Under the pieces are notes generated by a model that searched no databases, was not told where the DNA came from, and saw only the letters and a list, made by a program, of their open reading frames with translations. Both the position numbers and the translations under genes were made by a program. Below, one piece after another: positions 1-5,969 of a stretch of DNA of 7,784 nt. The DNA lies in the NCBI GenBank assembly GCA_900766865.1, contig CAAFXA010000232.1:1-7784 (forward strand), in the 5' to 3' direction. The first letter of the stretch is position 1. Each line of letters begins with the position of its first letter. Origin of the DNA: an uncultured Akkermansia sp. (lineage in GTDB: Bacteria; Verrucomicrobiota; Verrucomicrobiia; Verrucomicrobiales; Akkermansiaceae).

Positions 1-57
1 AGTTAATCCCCATCTGTCAGCAAATCTGAAAAAAATCCTACGCGCGACAATACAGAC

Positions 58-86
58 TTGCTTTTACACATCTGTTCTCCTATAAT
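58..86 (+). promoter_or_regulatory. Sigma-70-type promoter of the ankyrin-repeat gene
   Basis: A -35 element TTGCTT (58-63) and a perfect -10 TATAAT (81-86) are separated by exactly 17 bp. The expected transcription start is about 92-95, so the transcript would begin only 1-4 nt before the ATG at 96. No Shine-Dalgarno sequence can fit, and translation may be leaderless. The same -35/-10 architecture recurs in front of the Fur-like gene (5443-5471) and, on the minus strand, the phosphoesterase gene (3961-3989), which supports it being a genuine promoter type of this genome. Confidence 0.8.
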
Positions 87-95
87 GACCGGCAG

Positions 96-1115
96 ATGCA
101 CTATTTCCCTATCACCACCACCCTGATGCTCTCTGCCCTGTGCGCTGTACTACCGAGTGCCTGCCAGCAACACCAGCCGCAGATAATACAAGGGGCAGAC
201 ATCGGAGCAACAACGCCTGCGGATAAGTTGTTCCGGGCTGTTTTTAATGGAGACCTGGGCGAAGTTGAACAAAGTATAACCGAGGGGGCAGATGTCAATG
301 CCACGGACAAGCTCGGGCATACACCGCTCAGAGACGCAGCTGCTGTGGGACGCAACGATATTGCGAGGCTTCTCCTGTCAGCCGGAGCGGATGTAAACAA
401 AGGCACGCCACTCCTCAGTGCGGCTGGTTGCGGACACCGGGAAATGGTGCAGATATTGCTGAAACACGGAGCCAACATCGACCAGACAGATGAGGACAAC
501 CTTCTGGGAACACCCTTCATGTATGCCGCCGGAGAGGGGTACCGCGATGTAACTCAGGATTTACTGGCAGCCGGAGCCAATATAAACCATAGGAACAAAT
601 ACGGAACAACGGCTTTGATTGAGGCGGCCGAGAATAACCATACCGAGATTATCTCGCTGCTCATTCAGGCCGGAGCAGATGTCAATATTGCCAAAGAAGA
701 CAACAAAACGGCCTTGTGGTATGCAGCCGGCAAAGGCAATCTGGCGGCAGCGCAGGAACTGATTCGGGCTGGCGCCAACGTCAATGCACCGAGCACAGAA
801 GAAGGCAGCATCCTGGAGATTGCTATCACCTGGGCCGAAAGCAAAGAAATGGTCAAACTACTCCTCCAGCATGGAGCGAAGCGCAATTTATCCCGGGGGC
901 TGATAGAGTCCAGCCTGCACCCGGAGAGCGCCTTTGAGCTCCCCTCGGATAACCTGCTCGATGCGCTGGAAGCCGCGGGATACCGCCACGGAATTTCCCG
1001 AGACAAAACGCAGAAACAAAAAATGGAGCAATCCATGCAGGAAATACAGCAATCCATGCAGGAAATACAGCAATCCATGCAGAAGTTGAAAGCACTAGAG
1101 GCCGGGATACGTTAA
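96..1115 (+). CDS. Exported ankyrin-repeat protein with C-terminal coiled coil
   Basis: A 339-aa protein. Residues about 7-23 form a hydrophobic export signal ending in L-P-S-A-C. Cys23 could be lipidated, but Pro at -3 departs from the normal lipobox and the N-terminus has no Lys or Arg, so Sec export is likely and lipoprotein status uncertain. Residues about 43-262 hold about seven ankyrin repeats, recognisable by G-x-T-P-L / A-A-x-x-G-x-x-x-x-x-x-x-L-L-x-x-G-A-(D/N)-(V/I)-N; the third is shortened by a few residues. Residues about 300-335 are a Gln/Met-rich coiled coil with heptad S-M-Q-E-I-Q-Q. Ankyrin repeats bind other proteins, so a periplasmic or surface scaffold is plausible; the partner is unknown. 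An in-frame TGA at 27-29 limits upstream starts; Met11 (ATG at 126) is an alternative. The gene stands alone and converges on the HAD gene. Confidence 0.85.
   Translation: MHYFPITTTLMLSALCAVLPSACQQHQPQIIQGADIGATTPADKLFRAVFNGDLGEVEQSITEGADVNATDKLGHTPLRDAAAVGRNDIARLLLSAGADVNKGTPLLSAAGCGHREMVQILLKHGANIDQTDEDNLLGTPFMYAAGEGYRDVTQDLLAAGANINHRNKYGTTALIEAAENNHTEIISLLIQAGADVNIAKEDNKTALWYAAGKGNLAAAQELIRAGANVNAPSTEEGSILEIAITWAESKEMVKLLLQHGAKRNLSRGLIESSLHPESAFELPSDNLLDALEAAGYRHGISRDKTQKQKMEQSMQEIQQSMQEIQQSMQKLKALEAGIR
1029..1082 (+). repeat. 21-bp in-frame tandem repeat, about 2.6 copies
   Basis: Exact units at 1029-1049 and 1050-1070, followed by a partial copy at 1071-1082 that diverges after CAATCCATGCAG. 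Each unit encodes seven residues, exactly one coiled-coil heptad (S-M-Q-E-I-Q-Q register), at the end of the ankyrin protein. The complete lack of synonymous differences between copies points to recent duplication by slippage. Unit gain or loss keeps the frame and changes the coiled-coil length by one heptad. Confidence 0.95.
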
Positions 1116-1144
1116 AATAACAATCCCATTACCTTCCCGCAGAC

Positions 1145-1795
1145 TCACCCCTGAATTTCATGCAGCAGAGCACGCAGGGAAGGCAGACAGTACGCCGCAC
1201 GGGAAAGATTGGAAGCCGCCGTCATGCGATTGGGGATAGCCGCACAGGCAATACCCGCGTTGCGCGCAGAAATCGTGCCATTCTCTGAGTCCTCAATGAT
1301 GAGGCAGTCTTCCTTCGGCAGGCCCAGACACTGCTGCGCAGCCAGAAAGAGGGCGGGGTCCGGCTTCACTGCGTAACCATCGGTACGCGTAAAAACACCG
1401 GCAAAGCGGTCGTAAATACCCAGCCTTTCCAGCCAGCCCTGCACCCAGCGGCGCGATGAGGAGCTGGCTACAGTAAGGCCTATTCCCTGCTCGGTGCACC
1501 AATCCAGCAACTCCATAGCGCCATCCATCAGGCCATTACGGGCAAGATCGGCCTCCAGCACAGCCTGACGAGCAGGCGTTTCCACCTCCCAATCATACTT
1601 TTTGCCGGTAAGTTTTTCGAGGTGGTCAGCAGGATTCCAATGAGAATACCCGGCGCCCAGACAGGGGGAATATGTGGCTATGGAAATCTCCTGCCCCTCT
1701 CTGGCGTAAAGCTGCACCCAGGACTGATAGATGGCCCACTCAGTATCCACCAGCACGCCATCAAAGTCAAATATAATACCACGAGGCTTCCTCAT
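1145..1795 (-). CDS. HAD-superfamily phosphatase / phosphoglucomutase-like hydrolase
   Basis: A 216-aa cytoplasmic HAD hydrolase with a C1 helical cap. Motif I is F-D-F-D-G-V-L-V-D-T-E, with Asp10 the expected nucleophile and Asp12 the general acid/base. Motif II is Ser111 (V-A-S-S-S-S), motif III Lys144 (V-K-P-D-P), and motif IV Glu168-Asp169 (I-E-D-S-E-N-G), so all catalytic positions are intact. The closest family types are beta-phosphoglucomutase, YniC/2-deoxyglucose-6-phosphatase and similar sugar-phosphate phosphatases; the substrate cannot be read from the sequence. Its ATG overlaps the TGA of the upstream permease gene as ATGA (1792-1795), indicating translational coupling and co-expression. 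It is the last gene of the minus-strand cluster and ends 29 bp from the convergent ankyrin gene, with no clear terminator between them. Confidence 0.9.
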   Translation of the reverse strand: MRKPRGIIFDFDGVLVDTEWAIYQSWVQLYAREGQEISIATYSPCLGAGYSHWNPADHLEKLTGKKYDWEVETPARQAVLEADLARNGLMDGAMELLDWCTEQGIGLTVASSSSRRWVQGWLERLGIYDRFAGVFTRTDGYAVKPDPALFLAAQQCLGLPKEDCLIIEDSENGTISARNAGIACAAIPNRMTAASNLSRAAYCLPSLRALLHEIQG

Positions 1796-3141
1796 GCTTC
1801 GCCCTTAAGTTTGGCTCGCATCCACTCGGAGAAGGAACGATGCGCCAGATTCTTGCGGAAAATGTAGATAGCGATGACGAGATACAGCGCATTGGGAATC
1901 CACGCACTAATCCAGGCCTGAATCACACCGGCTTCGCCCAGCGAGGGGAAGACTCGATAGAGGAAGAGCTGGAAGGCTGCCAGAATTACAGCAATACCTA
2001 TCCCCTTCATCGTGCCGCGGCGCTGGAAGGTAACAGAACTGGGAATAGCCAGCAGCACCAAGACCAAACAACTGAATATACGAGCTATACGCACATGCCA
2101 CTCGGTACGCTTCTTGGCTCGGTCCTCACGGGAGCCTGCACCCGAAGCAATATACTCGTACAAGGCAGATGTTCCCATGGCATCCAGGCGGCCATTCGTT
2201 CCCGGACTGATAATCTGGTAAGGTTTCTCCCCGAAATCACACACAAGCTCCTCATGGAATTTGTCGTCTTCCGGCTTTACATTCAGCGGGGCAATATCGC
2301 GAACATATACATTGCGCAGCGACCAGGTAGCTTCCTGTTTGTTCCAGGTAGCACTTTCTGCCGAATATTGGCGCTTAAGAGCAGATTTTTCATCGAACTG
2401 CTCAATGACAAGATCGCGCATCGGAGCCCCCGGATTAGTGAACGCTGCGGGTTGCCCCACGCGCCAGATACGGCTGTATGCCTCGCTGCGGTAAATCAGA
2501 CTCTCGGGGGGACCGGCCTTGCGCTTAAGAATCATTTCTCGGTACAAAGAACCATTCGGAGCCCAGTGGAAACCAAAAATACCATACACCATGGCTATCA
2601 CCACCGAGAAGAAGAACACGGGCATGCACAGGCGCAGCAGGGAACGGCCGGACTGCATCATACCAGTTATTTCGCAGGTGCCGGAAAGTTTGCTGAGACA
2701 CCACATGGTGCCCATCATCAGCGTGTAAGGCAAAATCTGGTACAGGAACATGGGTAACTGCGAACCATAGAATCGCAGCGCCTGCACCACAGGGTCATCA
2801 AAGCGGGAGCGGAATCGCTCCATATTGTCGGTGAAATCTGCAAGAATGTAAATGAGCAGCAGAATCAGCGTACACATCAGGAAATAGCTGATGAAGTTGC
2901 GGCTCATGTAGCGATCCATCGTACCCATGCAGGCATAACCCAGGGCCCCCAGAAACGGAAGATAGCACAGGAAGCCCAGAAACACCGGACGGCACATCTG
3001 CTCTATCGGGTAGCTCTCGGGCATGCCCGGCACCTCCCACTGCATCTGCTCCAATTCAATTGGTACCAGAAAGAATGCCAGCAGCGTGCCGATGGCAAAC
3101 AATACAATAGCCGGCATACATCTTTGATACAACTCCTTCAC
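1792..3141 (-). CDS. LptF/LptG-family LPS export permease with extended N-terminus
   Basis: A 449-aa inner-membrane protein of the YjgP/YjgQ (LptF/LptG) family, the permease half of the LptB2FG ABC transporter that extracts LPS towards the LptA bridge. The canonical domain begins near residue 76 (D-R-Y-M-S-R-N-F) with a membrane segment at about 82-102 and the motif A-D-F-T-D-N-M-E-R-F. Further segments lie at about 130-149 and 172-190, and at about 353-372, 378-396 and 409-427; residues about 192-345 form the periplasmic beta-jellyroll domain. The coupling-helix region E-I-T-G-M-M-Q-S-G-R-S (157-167) is present. Residues 1-75 are extra and contain two hydrophobic segments (about 9-27 and 52-72). 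The start is GTG with GGGAG 9 nt upstream. It lies 26 bp after the phosphoesterase gene and overlaps the HAD gene. LptF versus LptG cannot be decided. Confidence 0.85.
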   Translation of the reverse strand: MKELYQRCMPAIVLFAIGTLLAFFLVPIELEQMQWEVPGMPESYPIEQMCRPVFLGFLCYLPFLGALGYACMGTMDRYMSRNFISYFLMCTLILLLIYILADFTDNMERFRSRFDDPVVQALRFYGSQLPMFLYQILPYTLMMGTMWCLSKLSGTCEITGMMQSGRSLLRLCMPVFFFSVVIAMVYGIFGFHWAPNGSLYREMILKRKAGPPESLIYRSEAYSRIWRVGQPAAFTNPGAPMRDLVIEQFDEKSALKRQYSAESATWNKQEATWSLRNVYVRDIAPLNVKPEDDKFHEELVCDFGEKPYQIISPGTNGRLDAMGTSALYEYIASGAGSREDRAKKRTEWHVRIARIFSCLVLVLLAIPSSVTFQRRGTMKGIGIAVILAAFQLFLYRVFPSLGEAGVIQAWISAWIPNALYLVIAIYIFRKNLAHRSFSEWMRAKLKGEA

Positions 3142-3150
3142 GTCGTTTTA

Positions 3151-3155
3151 CTCCC
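3151..3155 (-). promoter_or_regulatory. Shine-Dalgarno site supporting the GTG start of the LptG-like gene
   Basis: On the minus strand GGGAG is followed by nine bases and then GTG at 3141. It supports the long form of the protein with its added N-terminal membrane segments rather than an internal ATG. It is one of the few clear ribosome-binding sites in the window. Confidence 0.65.
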
Positions 3156-3167
3156 GGTTAAAATTGC

Positions 3168-3947
3168 TTAACAGCCGCGCCCCAGACGCTCTGCCAGATA
3201 TTCCGGCAAACCGGCAGCCAGCACGGCAGCCTGCGCAGCCGCTACATCATACGCAACTCGCTTAATGATAACAAGATTAGAATCAGAATCGTACACAGCA
3301 TAACTGGCACGAGGGTCATTATCACGAGGCTGGCCTACCGAGCCTACATTGATGCAATACTTGTAGCCCGGCACCGGCTGCACCTCCGTATAACCATTCA
3401 TGATGAGGTTATGCTGCGCATCGTAATCTTCCGCAGAGGCTCGCCCATTCCACATGTATACCTTGGGCACATGCGTATGGCCATTGAAACAGAGCTGAGA
3501 AAACTGGCGGGTAAAGCTGCCCGATGCATCGTTGGCATTCACGATATAGCTCCAGGCCTTGGGTTGATCCAATGTGGAATGAACAATCGTAAATGAACCG
3601 GCAGCACCACCGGCCGGACGCACAATACGCTGGTACTGCAGACGGGCCAACCACTGAAGTTGGTCCTCACTCAGCTGCCGCTGGGTCCATTCCATCGCTT
3701 CTCGCGCAATGGGATTCATCTTCGCCAGGGAGGGGCTGACCACCTCCTCATCATGATTACCCTTCACCACGGGACACTCAATCTGACGAATGTAGTCGAG
3801 GCACTCACGGGGATAGGCATTGTAGCCGACAACATCCCCCAGACACACCACCTCTGTGCAGTGCTCCCTGTCAAACGCATCTTCCATCACAGCGCAAAGC
3901 GCGTGGTAATTTGCGTGAATATCGCTGATAACTGCCGTTCTTGACAT
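3168..3947 (-). CDS. Calcineurin-like metallophosphoesterase
   Basis: A 259-aa cytoplasmic dinuclear-metal phosphoesterase. Visible motifs are S-D-I-H (Asp9, His11), G-D-V-V-G-Y (Asp38), G-N-H-D (Asn66, His67), V-H (His123) and G-H-T-H (156-159), which together form the complete metal and phosphate site. N-V-G-S-V-G-Q-P-R-D (200-209) is typical of the YfcE/Metallophos_2 group, whose members include phosphodiesterases and phosphoprotein or dinucleotide phosphatases; the substrate here is unknown. The frame stays open to 4073, but that longer start lies downstream of the argJ stop, just before the argJ terminator, and would add 42 unrelated residues. ATG 3947 places S-D-I-H at the usual N-terminal position and follows a good promoter (3961-3989). 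GGAG at 3957-3960 is 9 nt from the ATG. The LptG-like gene follows 26 bp downstream, probably as one operon. Confidence 0.88.
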   Translation of the reverse strand: MSRTAVISDIHANYHALCAVMEDAFDREHCTEVVCLGDVVGYNAYPRECLDYIRQIECPVVKGNHDEEVVSPSLAKMNPIAREAMEWTQRQLSEDQLQWLARLQYQRIVRPAGGAAGSFTIVHSTLDQPKAWSYIVNANDASGSFTRQFSQLCFNGHTHVPKVYMWNGRASAEDYDAQHNLIMNGYTEVQPVPGYKYCINVGSVGQPRDNDPRASYAVYDSDSNLVIIKRVAYDVAAAQAAVLAAGLPEYLAERLGRGC

Positions 3948-3960
3948 CGCTTCTTGCTCC

Positions 3961-3989
3961 CTTATAGCACAAATCAGACCATCTTGCAA
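3961..3989 (-). promoter_or_regulatory. Sigma-70-type promoter of the phosphoesterase-permease-HAD operon
   Basis: On the minus strand the -35 TTGCAA (3989-3984), a 17-bp spacer and the -10 TATAAG (3966-3961) match the layout of the two plus-strand promoters. The predicted transcription start is around 3954, about 7 nt before the ATG at 3947. GGAG (3960-3957) lies right after the -10, so it would act as a ribosome-binding site only on transcripts that begin further upstream, such as read-through from argJ. Confidence 0.7.
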
Positions 3990-4021
3990 GGTAATTTTGA
4001 GTTCGGGAGTCGCATATATGC

Positions 4022-4060
4022 AAAAAAAATCTCCGGAGCCTGCAAATATAGACTCCGGAG
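4022..4060 (-). terminator. Rho-independent terminator of argJ
   Basis: Read on the minus strand, two CTCCGGAG arms (4060-4053 and 4038-4031) form a stem extended to about 10 bp by a T-G and a C-G pair, around a loop of about 10 nt. One A and then eight Ts (4029-4022) follow. It begins 18 bp after the argJ stop. It separates argJ from the downstream operon, which has its own promoter. Confidence 0.93.
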
Positions 4061-4078
4061 ACAGGAAATGCACGGCAA

Positions 4079-5335
4079 TTACTTGGTCAGGCCGTCCTGT
4101 TTTGCCTGATTCCAGTAGGCGTATTCGGAGCGATTGAAATCCACATACTCGGGGGAAAGGTCAGTGGTGTACACCACATATTCCTCGGCCCCGAGGTTCA
4201 GATTGATGAGCACCTCGAACTCGCGGGCCTGCACACGCTCGCGCAAATCATCGCTGGGGGTGTCTGTCTGCTCACCGCCACGACAGGCAGGCAAGCCGGC
4301 AATATCAATATCCACCTTCTCCTCCTTCACGCGTGTGCCGCTGTAGCCAACGGCGTGAATAATGCGACCCCAGTTCGGGTCACCACCATTCCAGGAGCTC
4401 TTCACCAGAGAAGATTTGGCCACACCCTCGGCCACGCGGCGGGCTTCTGCCTGAGAAGGAGCACCCACCACGCGCACGGTCACATACTTGGTCACGCGCT
4501 CACCATCCTGCACAATGCGCTTAGCTTGCTCCATCAGCACATAATGCAGAGCCTTCACAAAGACATCCCAGCCCTCACAGCCGGGGGCGAGCTCCACGCC
4601 GGAGGCGCCGTTAGCCAGCACAAGGCAGGTATCGTTCGTGCTCATATCACCATCGATGGTAATGCGATTGAAAGTCTCTGATACGCCCTTATGCACAATG
4701 GAATCCAGGTGTTCGCGGCTCACAGCGGCATCTGTGCAGACAAGACAAATCATCGTAGCCATGCAGGGAGCTATCATGCCGGCGCCCTTGCAACAGGAAC
4801 CAATGCGCACCACCTTGCCGCCAATAGTCAGCTCCACAGCCACTTCCTTCTCGCGAGTGTCGCTGGTGATGATGGCCGATGCCACATCGTGCCCCTTCTC
4901 TGCAGAAAGGTCATGACACAGCTCCGGCAGGCGGGGCTCAATACGCACCATGGGCATGGGCAGACCAATAACACCAGTAGAGCACACAGCCACCTCGGAA
5001 GGTTTCAGACCCAGCTCCTTAGCCACTATAGTACACTCCTTGCGGGCCACGGCCACACCGGCAGCGCCCGTGCAGGCGTTGGCATTGCCACTGTTGGCAA
5101 CAATGGCACGCACATTGCCACGGCGAAGGTGGTTCTGGCTTACTCGAACACAGGCCGCACGAACGCGATTGGTGGTGAATGTTCCGGCAGAAGTTGTCGG
5201 CAGCGTGGAATAGACCAGCGCAAGATCCAGACGCGTTGCCGTAGGCTTCTTAATACCACAGCTGAGCGCGTTGGCCACATATCCCTTCGCAGCGGTCACG
5301 CCGCCCTCAATCTCCTTATAAATGCATTCTGACAT
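4079..5335 (-). CDS. argJ: Glutamate N-acetyltransferase / ornithine acetyltransferase ArgJ
   Basis: A 418-aa enzyme of arginine biosynthesis that transfers the acetyl group from N2-acetylornithine to glutamate, recycling N-acetylglutamate; some members also use acetyl-CoA. Family members self-cleave into alpha and beta chains. The cleavage site is visible as M-A-T-M with Thr194 as nucleophile of the beta chain. Other family motifs are F-T-T-N-R-V-R-A-A (53-61), N-S-G-N-A-N-A-C-T-G (81-90), C-S-T-G-V-I-G (118-124, oxyanion hole), D-G-D-M-S-T-N-D-T (228-236), D-P-N-W-G-R (319-324) and T-T-D-L-S-P-E-Y-V (390-398). The ATG at 5335 is chosen because ArgJ proteins begin about this far before the G-G-V-T-A-A-K-G motif; the frame is open to a GTG at 5428, adding 31 atypical residues. 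Fourteen Cys residues, several beside Thr194, are unusual. Bifunctionality cannot be judged. Confidence 0.96.
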   Translation of the reverse strand: MSECIYKEIEGGVTAAKGYVANALSCGIKKPTATRLDLALVYSTLPTTSAGTFTTNRVRAACVRVSQNHLRRGNVRAIVANSGNANACTGAAGVAVARKECTIVAKELGLKPSEVAVCSTGVIGLPMPMVRIEPRLPELCHDLSAEKGHDVASAIITSDTREKEVAVELTIGGKVVRIGSCCKGAGMIAPCMATMICLVCTDAAVSREHLDSIVHKGVSETFNRITIDGDMSTNDTCLVLANGASGVELAPGCEGWDVFVKALHYVLMEQAKRIVQDGERVTKYVTVRVVGAPSQAEARRVAEGVAKSSLVKSSWNGGDPNWGRIIHAVGYSGTRVKEEKVDIDIAGLPACRGGEQTDTPSDDLRERVQAREFEVLINLNLGAEEYVVYTTDLSPEYVDFNRSEYAYWNQAKQDGLTK

Positions 5336-5504
5336 AGCAAAAACAGACTGTTTCCTATTCTGTATGGCTACAATTTGCCACACTCCGGCCCTTTCTGCAA
5401 GTCTAAAAACACGTTTCCCCTGTTTCACGACATGAATTTGCCTTGCTTTCCTAGCTTAGAACCGCTATAATGAGCGCGAAGACCAGAGAGTCTACCAAAT
5501 AAGT
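5336..5504. promoter_or_regulatory. Divergent intergenic region between argJ and the fur-like gene
   Basis: These 169 bp separate two diverging genes. The plus-strand promoter for the Fur-like/suf operon is clear. No convincing -35/-10 pair is visible for argJ: TTGCAG (5397-5392, minus strand) has only a poor -10 candidate, CAAATT, 17 bp further on. No SD lies close to the argJ ATG. Two weak inverted repeats overlap the suf promoter: TTC-N8-GAA with an AGCT centre (5448-5461, in the spacer) and CGCT-N6-AGCG (5463-5476, over the -10). Either might be an operator, but both are short enough to occur by chance. Confidence 0.5.
5443..5471 (+). promoter_or_regulatory. Sigma-70-type promoter of the fur-like/suf operon
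   Basis: TTGCTT (5443-5448), a 17-bp spacer and a perfect TATAAT (5466-5471). The predicted start near 5478 gives a leader of about 27 nt before the ATG at 5505. The hexamers are identical to those of the ankyrin-gene promoter at 58-86. Confidence 0.82.
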
Positions 5505-5969
5505 ATGCATAAAGACCCCACCGGCAAAGAAATAACAAGGCGCACGGCCACACCGGCTTTCATGGTGCGCAAGGCCGGCGTGCGGATGACGCGCCAGCGC
5601 CGGGCAGTAATTGAGGTACTGCTCCAGTCATACGATCACCCAACGGCCGCTCAGATATACGAACGAGCCAAAGAGAAGTTACCCGGCATATCCCTGGCAA
5701 CAGTGTACAACTGCATCGAATCGCTGGCGGAACAAAGGCTCATCAACCAGTTACATTTCGATAACGGCCCCTGCCGCTTCTGCCCCAATGTAGAGCCGCA
5801 TGTGCACGTGATGGATGACGAAACGAACAGGGTCATTGACGTGCAATTAAAGGAGGGACTGAGCCCCGAGGATGTTTTTGAACTGCCGGAAGGCGTTCAC
5901 ATTAAGAGCATGGAAGCTTACCTGCGTGGTGAGATTCCCGAGAACTGCATGTCCGAAAACAAACAATGA
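5505..5969 (+). CDS. Fur-family transcriptional regulator, atypical metal sites, coupled to suf genes
   Basis: A 154-aa Fur/PerR/Zur-type repressor. The winged-helix part (about 20-82) has [17 protein letters not shown] (45-52) and S-L-A-T-V-Y-N-C (63-70), the recognition helix region. Against my memory of B. subtilis PerR, the sensing-site ligands His37, His91, His93 and Asp104 correspond to His45, His99, His101 and Asp112, but Asp85 becomes Cys93. Cys90 and Cys93 form C-R-F-C followed by Pro94. The structural-zinc CxxC after the H-x-H is absent (Asp104 and Thr107 instead), and only one C-terminal Cys (148) remains. The stop overlaps the sufC ATG (ATGA, 5966-5969), so it is probably the first gene of the suf operon and its autoregulated controller. 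The cue (iron, heme, Fe-S status or oxidant) is unknown. Met20 (5562) is an alternative start. Confidence 0.85.
   Translation: MHKDPTGKEITRRTATPAFMVRKAGVRMTRQRRAVIEVLLQSYDHPTAAQIYERAKEKLPGISLATVYNCIESLAEQRLINQLHFDNGPCRFCPNVEPHVHVMDDETNRVIDVQLKEGLSPEDVFELPEGVHIKSMEAYLRGEIPENCMSENKQ

Noticed and set aside
1104..1127. Possible bidirectional terminator hairpin between the convergent ankyrin and HAD genes (GGGAT/ATCCC with GTTA/TAAC inside)
   Set aside because: The stem is short and interrupted, overlaps the ankyrin stop codon, and no T-tract follows on either strand.
1772..1777. TATAAT hexamer on the plus strand inside the HAD gene
   Set aside because: There is no -35 element at a suitable distance and no plus-strand gene downstream.
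1840..2757. A 305-codon plus-strand open frame
   Set aside because: It is antisense to the LptG-like gene, low in recognisable motifs, and the minus-strand protein has clear family features.
3948..4073. Longer N-terminus for the phosphoesterase, starting at 4073
   Set aside because: The extra 42 codons run across the argJ terminator and the operon's own promoter, and the catalytic S-D-I-H motif belongs near the N-terminus.
4691..5332. A 213-codon plus-strand open frame rich in His, Ala and Gly
   Set aside because: It is a shadow of argJ on the opposite strand.
5336..5428. Longer ArgJ starting at GTG 5428
   Set aside because: It would add 31 residues not typical of ArgJ; the ATG at 5335 gives the usual N-terminus.
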